64,000 nt of DNA. Origin: Chloroflexota bacterium. GTDB taxonomy: Bacteria; Chloroflexota; UBA11872. The stretch lies in the NCBI GenBank assembly GCA_026707585.1, contig JAPOWQ010000028.1, forward strand, positions 1 to 64,000. The letters are read 5' to 3'. The position numbers and the translations under genes were made by a program. The notes beneath the pieces are model-generated. The model was given only the letters and a program-made list of their open reading frames with translations, was not told where the DNA came from and searched no databases. How positions within the stretch are numbered: position 1 is the first letter of the stretch; every line of letters starts with the position of its first letter. Shown here piece by piece: positions 1-8,996 of this stretch.

Positions 1-690
1 GTCGGCGCCCAGACGGATCACCGCGTCGACACCTTTGCACGAGACCACGACCGCATTCGTGAGGCGATCGGCCGTCGCTATGGCGAGAAACCGACCGTTG
101 GCGTGTTTCACTCCATTTCAGCCCTGGCATGTCTTCACGCGCCGTCGCGGGGAGACGGCTACTCCGCCGTGGTCCCTTTCGCCCCACCCCTCTGCAACAG
201 CGGCCCCACGTACCGGGCGTTCGAGTCGCGGGCGAAGAGCACAGCTGACATGCTCAGGCGGAGGACACAGTGGTTCCGGTCCAGGGACGAGCTGGCGGAA
301 ATTCATTCCTATTTGCCCTATTTTCACCGGGCCGTTCCGGGAGTCTTCGAACTTGTGGCCAGAACGACCCTCAAGGCGTCGGCGACCGGCCAGGGGTTCG
401 AGCTCAGGTGTCCCGCCGAGTTCGAAGCGCAAATCTGGGACCATGCCTCGACGTATGCGGTGACCGTCGATTTCGACGCCATGCGGTGTCCGGTCAAAGT
501 CGTAGCCGCGGACCCAGCGGCACAGGACCCGAGCGACTCCACGTTCGACTACGGGGACGCGGACGTCGACCATGAGGTCATTCCCGACACGACACACTTC
601 CTGCAACTCGAAAAACCGCGAGAGTGTGCGGCGGCCCTGCGGAGATATCTAAAGCAGGTGGGAATCCTGGAGAGTCGATTATTCCCGTGA
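1..690 (+). CDS. alpha/beta hydrolase, 5' truncated by window edge
   Basis: The reading frame is open from the first base, so the gene starts outside the window; about 229 codons are visible. The fold is recognisable from GVFHSISALACLHA near residues 33-46, which resembles a nucleophile elbow with Ser between small residues. Later come a strand with an acidic turn (PVKVVAADP) and, near the C terminus, the His-containing segment DTTHFLQLEKP typical of alpha/beta hydrolases. The elbow has His before the Ser rather than the textbook G-x-S-x-G, so the exact nucleophile is not certain. Substrate cannot be told. A GTG at 103 is an internal codon, not the start. It is followed by a 750-base gap and a gene on the other strand, so it is probably the last gene of its transcript. 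Confidence 0.7.
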   Translation, partial: VGAQTDHRVDTFARDHDRIREAIGRRYGEKPTVGVFHSISALACLHAPSRGDGYSAVVPFAPPLCNSGPTYRAFESRAKSTADMLRRRTQWFRSRDELAEIHSYLPYFHRAVPGVFELVARTTLKASATGQGFELRCPAEFEAQIWDHASTYAVTVDFDAMRCPVKVVAADPAAQDPSDSTFDYGDADVDHEVIPDTTHFLQLEKPRECAAALRRYLKQVGILESRLFP

Positions 691-1441
691 GTGCCGCTTT
701 CCTCGGTTCGGACCTACGCACGCCCCCTGAACTTGGAAGGAACCACGGAATCGAGCTGCTGACTCCGACGTGACCCACCGGTCATTTGGACTCATGACCT
801 CAGCGAATACGGAATCCTCACGAGGCAAACGGGCGTACTCGCAGTTCGATGGATGCTGATAGGCGTGCAACCGGACGCATCCAGCCGAATGAATCTCCCG
901 GACGCGTCCGGAGCCGGGCACGGGACGATGACAGGTCCGGGACGTCGACCGCGGGTTGTGATGGTCGCGACCGATGTGTTCATGCGACTGGTGACCGCTC
1001 CCGGCGCTGTGCCCGCCCAAACCGAAGGCGAATCCGCCGTGGGGCTGGGCCGCGACTCGGCCTCATCCTCGATTGCCTGCGCCGGTAATCGCTGCCGGCG
1101 GACCGGAATGCGAACGGCGACTCGTCCCCCCGGAGACCCTTGCATAACGCCTCTCGTCTGCCAATTGGCGGCCGCTCTTGCCCCCTCGCCCTCTGGGAGA
1201 GGGTTGGGGTGAGGGTCTCCCGGGCAACCACCCCGGGTTATGCAGAGGTCTCCCCCCGAGCCTGGCGTGTGGACTCTCCTGGCCTGCTCTGCTGCGACGC
1301 TAAATGCTCTGTGCCGCTGCGACCCGGCGGCGATCGGACCGACCCGATCAGTCAGTCCCGTGGATTCCACGGACTTCTGGCTCGCGAGCCGTCTGCCGGC
1401 GCGAATAACTTGTCTCCGCTGGCTGTCGGCGGGGGGCGCAA
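691..1441. other. 751-base intergenic region with one MITE-like repeat
   Basis: No gene is supported here. Open frames on both strands run through it without recognisable domains or ribosome-binding sites. It lies between two gene 3' ends (convergent genes) and contains the repeat at 1132-1253. No clear terminator hairpin outside the repeat was found. Confidence 0.6.
1132..1253. repeat. MITE-like element with 17-bp terminal inverted repeats
   Basis: The ends GGAGACCCTTGCATAAC (1132-1148) and GTTATGCAGAGGTCTCC (1237-1253) are inverted repeats matching at 15 of 17 positions. The interior holds the block CTCTGGGAGAGGGTTGGGG followed by TGAGGGTCTCCCGGGCA. The same block and related ends recur at 14.2-14.5 kb. 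There is no coding capacity, so any movement would need a transposase elsewhere. The flanks are C-rich, so a target duplication cannot be judged. Confidence 0.65.
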
Positions 1442-2983
1442 CTACACCGGGCGGTTCAGGTCCCGGACGACCGTCCGGGCGGCGTTGTAGCCGGGTACCC
1501 CGGTCACCCCGCCGCCTGGATGACATCCGGACCCGCAGAGGTAGAGCCCGTCGAGCGGTGTGCGGTAGCCCGAGCAGCCGGGGAGCGGTCGCGCGCCCAG
1601 CATCTGATCGATGGTCATGTCGACATGATGCATGTTGCCTCGCGTCATGCCGGTCCGAGCCTCGATCTCTGGTGGTCCGTGCAGGAAGGTATCGCTCACG
1701 ATGTCCGGGAAATTCGGGGCGTAACGCGCGACCTGCGCAATGAGAGCGCTGGTCGTCTCCTCGCGCCGCTCTTCCCAGACGCCTTCGGGGAGCCCCACTG
1801 GCGCGTATTCGGCCCAAATCGAAATCGTGTGGCGGCCGGCTGGCGCAACGGACGAGTCGTACACGGACGGACACACCAGGCCAAGGACCGGCGACGTGGG
1901 CATCCGGCCGGCGCGGGCCTCGCTCCAGGCCCGGTCGATATCGTCCAGCGATTCGCAGATGCGTACGTTGGCGCCGTGCTGCGGTCCGCCCCCCGGCGCG
2001 GCCCGCCAGTCCGGCAGACCGGTCGTGGCGCAGTGCAGCTTCAGGTAGCCGGCGTTCAGGCGCAGCCCGCGGACTGACCGCAGGAACGAAGCTGGTACGT
2101 GCTCGGCCGCGACCAGCCGCACGAAGGTGCGTTGTGGGTCGGCGTTGGAGAGCACGATCCGGGCGGTGATGACCGTGCCGTCCACAAGCGTCACGCCGCG
2201 GACGCGGCCTTCGACCACGTGAACACTTGCCACTGGCGTCGCGACGCGGATTTCAGCGCCGGCGTCTTCGGCCGCTTGTCCAAGCAGCCGCGTCACGGTC
2301 CCCATGCCGCCCTGCGGGAATCCGGCGAGACCGCGTTCGCTCAGGCGACGCGAAAGTGCCGCCGCATATGCAAAGTAAAGGAGCCCCCCGGCGTTGTCGG
2401 TGGATCCGGCGTCGAATGTCGTGCCCAGGGATGCTTTGACGCGAGGCGACTCGAAGTATTCGTCGAGCAGTTGGCGCCGGGTGCCGGTGACAAGGGTATG
2501 CGCGACGAGGGCGTCGGGCGTGTCCTCCGCCGCGCGCAGGAATTCGCCCAGCGTTGGTGGCGCAGCCAGCAGATACGGATCGAACAGCTGGGCCGCTCGC
2601 CGCCAGAAATCGCCGTAGCTTGCATAGGCGTCCGCGTCGTGGCGAGAGAATCGAGAGATGGATTCACGCGTTCGCTCCGGATCGTTCCAGATGAGCAGGT
2701 ACTGGTCATCGGCGAACGGGTGGAACTGCACCGGATCGCGCTGAAACACCCGCAGTCCGCGCTCCACGAGCTGCATGTCGTCCAGGATTTGCGGATGAAA
2801 CAGCACGAAACTGTGGGCGCAGGTCGAGAAGTGGAAGCCGGCAAAGAGCTCATCGGTAGTTGCCGCGCCGCCGATATTGGGACCCTGCTCAAGAGCGAGG
2901 ACCCGCAGCCCGGCCCGGGCAAGGTAGAACGCCGCCACGAGCCCGTTGTGGCCGCAACCGATGATGATCGCGTCATAGTCCAC
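1442..2983 (-). CDS. FAD-dependent oxidoreductase, phytoene-desaturase/PYROXD2-like (COG1233 type)
   Basis: 513 aa. An N-terminal Rossmann motif (IIIGCGHNGLVAAFYLARAG, residues 6-25) followed by Glu at the end of the second strand (ALEQ) binds FAD. The C-terminal block LYLCGSGCHPGGGVTGVPG is the second FAD-contact signature of the carotenoid desaturase/PYROXD2 group. Family members oxidise or isomerise polyenes or act as uncharacterised amine or lipid oxidases. No carotenoid synthesis genes are nearby, so a true phytoene desaturase role is unlikely. No signal peptide is seen. The gene starts 15 bases after the acylase stop and is last in a possible operon with the propeller and acylase genes. 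Confidence 0.8.
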   Translation of the reverse strand: MDYDAIIIGCGHNGLVAAFYLARAGLRVLALEQGPNIGGAATTDELFAGFHFSTCAHSFVLFHPQILDDMQLVERGLRVFQRDPVQFHPFADDQYLLIWNDPERTRESISRFSRHDADAYASYGDFWRRAAQLFDPYLLAAPPTLGEFLRAAEDTPDALVAHTLVTGTRRQLLDEYFESPRVKASLGTTFDAGSTDNAGGLLYFAYAAALSRRLSERGLAGFPQGGMGTVTRLLGQAAEDAGAEIRVATPVASVHVVEGRVRGVTLVDGTVITARIVLSNADPQRTFVRLVAAEHVPASFLRSVRGLRLNAGYLKLHCATTGLPDWRAAPGGGPQHGANVRICESLDDIDRAWSEARAGRMPTSPVLGLVCPSVYDSSVAPAGRHTISIWAEYAPVGLPEGVWEERREETTSALIAQVARYAPNFPDIVSDTFLHGPPEIEARTGMTRGNMHHVDMTIDQMLGARPLPGCSGYRTPLDGLYLCGSGCHPGGGVTGVPGYNAARTVVRDLNRPV

Positions 2984-2998
2984 CGGGGAAACCCGAGG

Positions 2999-5395
2999 TC
3001 ACTGGCGAGGCTGGAGGCTCAGCGTGGTTCGGATCGCTTCCTGGACGTCGCTTCGCCCCAGGTGAATCCTGTGATATCGGCCCTTCCGCCAGTCGCCGAA
3101 CTGATTGGCGTAGTACGGACTGCCGGGCTGGCCCGACGGCCCCGCCGCGTCCAATGTCCACATCTGCGCCGGCTGCTCGGCAAGGTCCGCGATCAGTCGA
3201 TAGTTGGCGCCGCTCCGCGAGACGAAGTCCGGCGTCGAGCCGCTGTTCGACACCACCACGCCGTTGCCGCTGACCGGTTCACCCCCGCGGTCCAGCAACT
3301 GCCCCAGGTCTCCGCGGCCAGACAACAGGTGCTGTAGCGGCAAGGTGTGGAGCCGGCCCCAGTTCCAGGTGCTCATGTCCTCGCCAAGCCGCTCGCTGAG
3401 CTGGTTGAGGGAGCGGTTCATCGCCGACCGTACGGCCGCATCACGCGCCTCTGCGGACGCAAACCATCCCACGTCGTCGTCAGCCAGCAAGCGCAGGGAC
3501 AGGCTACCGATGCCGCCCGCCACGAAGGCGGCGGAATCGCCAACGGCCAGGGCCGACGAGTCCGCCGCGAACCGTTCAGCCGCAACCGCCTCGTCCCATT
3601 GGAATTGGAACGCCTCGAAGATCGCCGCCGCCGCGCTCGTGGTGTCCATGCACCGGTCCCAGGCGCGCAGCGCATCTGCGGCTGCCTTGGCCCGGGCATC
3701 GCCCTTGTCCAGGATCTGCACCAGTGCCGGTATCGCATCTACGGCCCGCAGCGCCAGCACGTCGTACTGCATCGAGGCCATGTCCTCGCGGCTGTGAAGC
3801 TCGCGCGACTCGATCATCTGCCGGATGCGTCGCGCGCGGTAGCCGGTCGGCGACATGTTGGCCAGCGGGTATGGAAAGTCCGCCGGCGCCGGCAGGTTAT
3901 TGGCCGTCGCCACCCAGCCCCGCTCCGGCTCGCGCACCGCGGGCATGCCCTCAAACGGAATCATCCCCTGCCACCCGTCGGCGGGATCCCACCCGCGTCG
4001 GTATCCCTGCTCCTCCCGAGCGCGGATCGGCACCTGGCCCGTCGCTCGATAGCCAAAACCCCCGTCAACGTCGCCAAACACCATGCTAAGCGTCGGCGAA
4101 CCCCAGCCCCGCAGCGCACGCTCGAATTCCGAGCACGACTCCGCCGCATTCATTTCCAGAATCGACGTCGGCCACCCACATGGCAGCGCCCCCACCCACC
4201 GCAGCGAAACCGGCCCAGTCCCTCGCGCGAAATCCGGCAGGATCTCGTCGACAATCGGCCCGTGCCGCGACGACCGCACCACCGCCTCGCGCACCCCCTC
4301 GCCGCGCACCTGGATGGTTTCCGTCCGCTCCCGAGCCGGCTCCCACTGCCCGTCGTAAAGAAACGCCCCCGGCTGCGACGCCGCCGTACGTTCCTGGTAG
4401 AGGTCGCGCTGCGAACTGATGTTGTTCGTAATCCCCCACGCCACCCGCCGGTTTCGACCGATCAGGATCCCCGGCGCCCCCGCATACGCGGCCCCCGCCA
4501 CGTTGTACCGCCCGCCCACCAGGTGCGCTTGGTACCAGCAGTTCGGTGCACCGAACGCGATATGCGGATCACTCGCCACCAGCGCCCCACCCGACGAGCT
4601 CCGGCTCGGCCCGATCACCCAATTATTGCTACCCGTACCGTCGTCGATCCCGCCCGCCCGCGGCTCGCCCACGCCGCTCCCATTGCTCGCGTACTCCCCC
4701 GGATGCAGGATCGTCTCGTCAATCGCCTCCGCCGTCAGGAAGGCCTGGTACAGCACCCCTTCCCCCAGCGCGCGCTTCGCCAGCTCCGGTACCGCGATCA
4801 CCGGCAACCGCCCCGTCAGGTACCAGCGAAACTCACCCAGCAGCGCAATCGAATCCAGCGGCCGCCACGGCTCCGGCCGGTAGTCCAGCAGGTCGAACTC
4901 GATCGGCGGCACCTCCAGGCACGCCTCGATAAACGCGTTCACCCCCGCCGCGAACGCCTCATACCGCGACGCCGTCTCAGCCGGCAGGCGCGCCGTCTCC
5001 GCCTCCGCGATTCGATGCAGCCCAACCGTCCGCGCCAGCAGGTCATAGTCATTCGCCTCCGGCCCCAGCACCTCCGCCAGCCGGCCCACCGCCTGCCGCC
5101 GCAGGTAGTCCATCTGGAATAAGCGGTCCTGCGCCATGGCGTAGCCGTACCCCACAAACAGATCCGGCTCCGTCTCGGCGAAGATGTGCGGCATCCCGCT
5201 GGCGTCCCGCTGAATCTCCACCGCCGCCCCAACCGGTCCCGAGGCCTCTCCATCGATCACCGCCAGCCGGCGCCTGGTCTCCCGCTCCCACCAGGCCTCG
5301 AACTCGCTCTCCGTCAGCCCCGCCGCGGCGCGAACGTCCGCAATTGACTCCCCGCGCCCCAACTGGCGCAACAGTTCCGACGAGTCAATGGCTAT
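2999..5395 (-). CDS. penicillin acylase family Ntn hydrolase
   Basis: About 798 aa. The family makes a precursor that cuts itself to expose an N-terminal Ser; here GTGSNNWVIG gives that Ser, preceded by an alpha-chain-like region with GYGYAMAQDRLFQMD. Substrates in the family are acyl amides, including penicillins and acyl-homoserine lactones; which one applies here is unknown. The start is unclear. An in-frame ATG at 5458 would overlap the upstream gene by 67 bases. The frame has ATA at 5395 with GGGAG eight bases upstream, and that ATA overlaps the upstream TAG as ATAG. TTG at 5371 is the first ordinary alternative after it. The protein begins with about 40 helical residues (SSELLRQLGRGESIADV...) and has no visible signal peptide, which is odd for a family usually exported. 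Confidence 0.85.
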   Translation of the reverse strand: MAIDSSELLRQLGRGESIADVRAAAGLTESEFEAWWERETRRRLAVIDGEASGPVGAAVEIQRDASGMPHIFAETEPDLFVGYGYAMAQDRLFQMDYLRRQAVGRLAEVLGPEANDYDLLARTVGLHRIAEAETARLPAETASRYEAFAAGVNAFIEACLEVPPIEFDLLDYRPEPWRPLDSIALLGEFRWYLTGRLPVIAVPELAKRALGEGVLYQAFLTAEAIDETILHPGEYASNGSGVGEPRAGGIDDGTGSNNWVIGPSRSSSGGALVASDPHIAFGAPNCWYQAHLVGGRYNVAGAAYAGAPGILIGRNRRVAWGITNNISSQRDLYQERTAASQPGAFLYDGQWEPARERTETIQVRGEGVREAVVRSSRHGPIVDEILPDFARGTGPVSLRWVGALPCGWPTSILEMNAAESCSEFERALRGWGSPTLSMVFGDVDGGFGYRATGQVPIRAREEQGYRRGWDPADGWQGMIPFEGMPAVREPERGWVATANNLPAPADFPYPLANMSPTGYRARRIRQMIESRELHSREDMASMQYDVLALRAVDAIPALVQILDKGDARAKAAADALRAWDRCMDTTSAAAAIFEAFQFQWDEAVAAERFAADSSALAVGDSAAFVAGGIGSLSLRLLADDDVGWFASAEARDAAVRSAMNRSLNQLSERLGEDMSTWNWGRLHTLPLQHLLSGRGDLGQLLDRGGEPVSGNGVVVSNSGSTPDFVSRSGANYRLIADLAEQPAQMWTLDAAGPSGQPGSPYYANQFGDWRKGRYHRIHLGRSDVQEAIRTTLSLQPRQ

Positions 5396-6927
5396 GGCGT
5401 CGACTCCCAGGCGTACCCGTACAAGCGCGACCGCTCCAGGTAAAACCGCACCGCGCATTTGTCCAGCGGACACCGCGTCCCGCCGGTCCAGCGCGCCATC
5501 GCCGACGTGCTGTCCCCGTGCCACGGGATGTAATCGTCCTTGCTGAAGCCCTCCACCACGTGTCCGTCCGGATCCAGCAACTCCGCCTGCAACGTTCCGT
5601 CAGCCACCGTCGAGGTCGCCGCATTCAGCGTCAGGCTCTGCCCGGCAACCGGCAGCGGATGCGTCGTCAGCGTCCCCACGACATCCCCGCCCGGACCCGA
5701 AACCGCCGCCCAATACCGGTTCACCGCCCAGCTGGCCCGGCAGATGGCCGAAAAGAACGGCCAGATCGAAGGACTCTTCGATGCCGGGTCGCCGTGCAGA
5801 CCCTCGGTGGCCGAGAAATACATGTAGTGCCGGCCGTCGTGCTCGATCAGGTTGTGCGAGGGCCACAGCATCCCGCCGCCGTAATCGCCCAGCGCGCCCG
5901 TCGACACTGCCGGCAGCCGCACCCGCCGGTCCCAGATCCGCCCGTCCGAGCTCCCGCCCAGGTGCAGTTCCATCGTCTGCGTGCGATTCAGATAGATCCC
6001 GATCACCCCCAGGTACCCGCTCCGCACCGGCGTCACGCACAGCTCCATAATCTGGATGTCCTGCGGGTCGTAAATGTCCGGCTGGATGATCGTCTCGAAA
6101 GGGCTCCAGGTCGACCCGTCTGGGCTCGTCCGCCGCGCCATCACCCGCCGGCCCTCCGCGAAGATGTCATACGGCACCAGCCCGCCCGGATGCGCCGGCT
6201 CGCCCAGCTTGTGCGTCGCCATGTACGTGCCGTCCGGCTCGCGAAAGATATACGTCGTATCCGCCGTATGCTTCGGGTTCTCGTACGGAATCACCAGCCG
6301 CACCCCCGGCACCGCCACCTCCAGCACCGGGCCCTCGCTCACCGTCCAGTTGATCCCGTCCGGCGAGAAATACCGGTACATGCCGCGCTTATGCGTCTGG
6401 CCTGGAGGAGGCGGCGAAAGCCCGCGGATGTAGCCCGGACTCCCGTTGGTGGTGTTACCCGGGTCGCGCATCACGAACATCTCGTAGCGACGATCCGGCT
6501 CCGCATTTGGGTCGATCATCACCGAGCTGTAGTTGCTCGGTCCGCCCGAATCGAAGTCCAGCAGGATATTCGTAAGCGGATATCCCGGTTGCGGGAACAA
6601 GTCCAACTCGGGACGCATCCACTCCACCCCGTCGTCCGAGACCAGGTGAGTCACGCGCCGGTAGTTCTCAAAGTAGCCGGTCGTGAGCGGCGTCGAGGCC
6701 TGCCAGCCCTTCCATCGCCCGTCGATCGGGTCGAGCGCAAACGTCCCGTGGGCGAACACCGAACCGCTGTCCCAAGGCGTGGCCGGCGTGACCAGCGGGT
6801 TGTTGGGATCCAGTTCCCCCGGCTCCAGCCGCCAGGCCAGCATCTCCTGCTCGGCAATGTCCTCGCCCAGGATCATCGAGAGACAGTCGGTCCGCCGCTT
6901 AACGCCGGTGGGAAACGAGAACGCCAT
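5392..6927 (-). CDS. predicted beta-propeller protein with Asp-box repeats (glycosidase-like)
   Basis: 511 aa, no signal peptide seen. Four repeats of the S-x-D-G-x-x-W type (SDDGVEW, SPDGINW, SPDGSTW, SSDGRIW) are spread along the chain, as in sialidase/BNR and GH32/GH43-like propellers. The C-terminal 100 residues resemble a beta-sandwich. A second protein with the same organisation lies at 38912-40423 beside sulfatases. Enzymatic activity is not shown: the Asp boxes are structural and I cannot place a catalytic triad. It is translationally coupled to the downstream acylase by overlapping bases. Confidence 0.65.
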   Translation of the reverse strand: MAFSFPTGVKRRTDCLSMILGEDIAEQEMLAWRLEPGELDPNNPLVTPATPWDSGSVFAHGTFALDPIDGRWKGWQASTPLTTGYFENYRRVTHLVSDDGVEWMRPELDLFPQPGYPLTNILLDFDSGGPSNYSSVMIDPNAEPDRRYEMFVMRDPGNTTNGSPGYIRGLSPPPPGQTHKRGMYRYFSPDGINWTVSEGPVLEVAVPGVRLVIPYENPKHTADTTYIFREPDGTYMATHKLGEPAHPGGLVPYDIFAEGRRVMARRTSPDGSTWSPFETIIQPDIYDPQDIQIMELCVTPVRSGYLGVIGIYLNRTQTMELHLGGSSDGRIWDRRVRLPAVSTGALGDYGGGMLWPSHNLIEHDGRHYMYFSATEGLHGDPASKSPSIWPFFSAICRASWAVNRYWAAVSGPGGDVVGTLTTHPLPVAGQSLTLNAATSTVADGTLQAELLDPDGHVVEGFSKDDYIPWHGDSTSAMARWTGGTRCPLDKCAVRFYLERSRLYGYAWESTP

Positions 6928-7258
6928 GTCTTCCTCGCGCGGCTCGCCGCCGCGTCCTGGCCGGCGGCGGGCGAATCTAGCAAATGCACTCCAGGATGCC
7001 GGCGCCTCGTTCGCGGGCGTCTCCAGTCATCGCCGCTTCGTGCCTCCGGCACATGCGGTGCGGCCCTGTGGCGGCTCCGCCCGGGGCGCAACTCGCGACG
7101 CTCGCATAGCGGCCATGTACTTTGATGGCAAGACTTTCGAGGCCGTGATTCTTGACGACGAGAGTTTCGCTGCCGCATCATCCTTTGGCTGTCTGGAATC
7201 AGCGATACGCGGCCGCGCGGTGTGCCTGGTCGTCGTCTGATCGCAGGGGGAGGGGCCA
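6928..7258. other. 331-base divergent intergenic region
   Basis: It separates the minus-strand propeller/acylase/oxidoreductase run from the plus-strand solute-binding gene, so promoters for both should lie here. I could not place convincing -35/-10 boxes. The only clear signal is a strong ribosome-binding site, GGGGGAGGGG, just before the start at 7259. Confidence 0.5.
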
Positions 7259-8812
7259 ATGGACCGCAACAGGCACGTGAGCAGACGCTTGATTCTGAAG
7301 TTGGCTGGGTCCGGTGCCCTCGGTGCGAGTGCCGCAGTGGCCCTGGCGGCCTGCGGTGAGACCCAGGTCGTTGAAGTCATCAAGGAAGTTGAGAAGGTCG
7401 TCACGCAGGAGGTTGTCAAGGAAGTCGAAAAGGTCGTCACGAAAGAAGTCGTAAAAGAAGTTGAGAAAGTCGTCGAAGTCCAGGCGATGCCGCAGGCCGT
7501 CACCGCCATCATTCGGGTGGCCCATGACCACACCTCCGGTCCCCGCGGTACGGCCATGAAGTGGGCGCTTGAGCAGTTCGCGAAGGCATACCCGCACATT
7601 CCCATCAAGTTCGAGCCTCAGGGTGGGGATTACCAGGAAGCCTTCGGAATTCAAATGACGGCCGGAACGCAAGCCGAAGTTGCCTTGCTCGACGCAGGCT
7701 TTGTTAATCAGTGGATTCAGCCCGGAGGTTTCACGCAGATTAACGAAGAAATACGCAAGCACCCGGACTGGGATCCGTCTCGCTGGTGGTTCTCGGCGGA
7801 TGAATACACGGTCAACTTCTTCAACACGATCCCGGCCCCAACCAACAAGCCCATCGAGGGTCCGCAGTTCGGCATGACCTACCAGGGTGCCTGCACCGGC
7901 CTGATCTTCAACTACAACATGGCCGAAGAGAAGGGTATCCCTGAGCCTTCCGAGGGCAGCTTCGGTCTGACCACCGACTTCGTCGAAACCGCGATGAAAG
8001 CGACCGACGCCGAAGCCGGCGAGTGGGGCAAGTGGATGCACGTGCATCCCGCGCTTACCTGGGGCGGCTGGGTCTTCGGCCTCAGCGACACCGGGACCAG
8101 GCATTTCCGAAGTGCGGATGGCCTGCACCTTGAATGCTTCGACGACGGAGGCGATAAGGGCTATCAGCTGGCCATCGACTCCATCCACAAGGATAAATAC
8201 GCGTTCCCGCCGGCGGATGCCGGCGAGTTCTCCGGTGAGTTCGGCGACCCGTTCTCGGCCGGGAAAGTCCTCTACGGGTGGCACAACGGCGGCGTCGGCG
8301 GAAATGTGGCCCGCATCAAAGACCGGTTCCACTGGGGGCTCATCGTGCCCCCTGAAGGACCGCGAGGGCAGATTCCGGGCTCATATATCGGGCAGCCGCA
8401 CGCGGTGACGAATGCGGCCGGCAATGCCGGCAGCACCGAGCAAGCCATCGAGTGGCTGCTCTTCATGGCGGGACCCGTCGTCCAGGAGCGCATCGCCATC
8501 GACAAGGGCAGCACCCCCGTGCTCAAGGAGATCTACGACGGCGACGTCATCAACGCACCGCCGCCGGACAACTACGGCACGCTGCATATCAAGCTCATGC
8601 GTGAGCGTGACGATCAGCGCAACTGGCAGGGCGCGCACCCGCACTGGTGGGAATGGGCGGCCTGGTGGGGCGCGGCGGATCCCGGCTTTGTCGGCGAGGA
8701 AACCGCCGAACAGAGCATCGAGCGAATGGTCACGACCTCCGACAAGGTCCTGCAGGCCACCAAGGAGGACTACGACGCCTACGAGGCCTACATCAAGACG
8801 CTGCCCAGCTAG
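7259..8812 (+). CDS. ABC-type extracellular solute-binding lipoprotein with repeat stalk
   Basis: 517 aa. A twin-Arg-like start (VSRRLILKLAG) is followed by a hydrophobic stretch and lipobox LAAC with Cys32, so the mature protein is lipid-anchored outside the membrane. Residues 37-75 form a stalk of three 12-residue repeats such as EVVKEVEKVVTK. Residues 80 onward look like family 1 (sugar-type) binding proteins, with the HTSGPRGTAMKWALEQF segment also found in the paralogue at 42337-43959. A strong purine-rich ribosome-binding site precedes the ATG. No permease or ATPase gene is near, so it must work with a transporter encoded elsewhere. A terminator-like hairpin follows at 8845-8878. Confidence 0.88.
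   Translation: MDRNRHVSRRLILKLAGSGALGASAAVALAACGETQVVEVIKEVEKVVTQEVVKEVEKVVTKEVVKEVEKVVEVQAMPQAVTAIIRVAHDHTSGPRGTAMKWALEQFAKAYPHIPIKFEPQGGDYQEAFGIQMTAGTQAEVALLDAGFVNQWIQPGGFTQINEEIRKHPDWDPSRWWFSADEYTVNFFNTIPAPTNKPIEGPQFGMTYQGACTGLIFNYNMAEEKGIPEPSEGSFGLTTDFVETAMKATDAEAGEWGKWMHVHPALTWGGWVFGLSDTGTRHFRSADGLHLECFDDGGDKGYQLAIDSIHKDKYAFPPADAGEFSGEFGDPFSAGKVLYGWHNGGVGGNVARIKDRFHWGLIVPPEGPRGQIPGSYIGQPHAVTNAAGNAGSTEQAIEWLLFMAGPVVQERIAIDKGSTPVLKEIYDGDVINAPPPDNYGTLHIKLMRERDDQRNWQGAHPHWWEWAAWWGAADPGFVGEETAEQSIERMVTTSDKVLQATKEDYDAYEAYIKTLPS
7373..7480 (+). repeat. three 36-bp direct repeats encoding the lipoprotein stalk
   Basis: Three consecutive 36-base units (7373, 7409, 7445) encode EVIKEVEKVVTQ, EVVKEVEKVVTK and EVVKEVEKVVEV. 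Synonymous changes between units show protein-level constraint rather than very recent duplication. Confidence 0.85.
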
Positions 8813-8844
8813 GGTCCTGGCGGCGCGTTGATCGTGCTAAGCGT

Positions 8845-8878
8845 CGACCGGCCGACGCCTTCGGGCATCGGCCGGTCG
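8845..8878 (+). terminator. hairpin with UUCG loop after the solute-binding gene
   Basis: CGACCGGCCGA (8845-8855) pairs perfectly with TCGGCCGGTCG (8868-8878). Inside these arms is one C/A mismatch, then GCC/GGC closing a TTCG tetraloop. Only a short T run follows (GCGTTTCGG), so it may be a weak intrinsic terminator or an mRNA 3' stabiliser. It lies 33 bases after the stop of the solute-binding gene. Confidence 0.6.
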
Positions 8879-8996
8879 GCGTTTCGGAAACGGTGCGTGC
8901 GCTGCCCGGCCCCGCGTCGTGCTACGTTTTCCCTGCCGCGGCGCCGGGTTCGCCGGTGGGTCTGGACGGGTTCCACGACATGAGGAGATGTCCGTC

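Noticed and set aside
792-1874. Minus-strand frame of 360 codons overlapping the FAD oxidoreductase gene and the MITE-like repeat
   Set aside because: Arg-rich, no recognised domain, and it overlaps a solid gene in another frame.
1442-2983. Assignment as phytoene desaturase
   Set aside because: The fold matches, but no carotenoid genes are near and the family includes many non-carotenoid oxidases.
2099-7125. Long plus-strand open frames (up to about 590 codons) opposite the oxidoreductase, acylase and propeller genes
   Set aside because: They are rich in Arg, Pro and His, have no domains or ribosome-binding sites and mirror well-supported minus-strand genes; typical of antisense frames in high-GC DNA.
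8988-8996. ATG at 8988 as start of dioxygenase copy 1
   Set aside because: It touches the GAGGAG ribosome-binding site; GTG at 8997 has the same nine-base spacing as the paralogue and keeps ungapped register.
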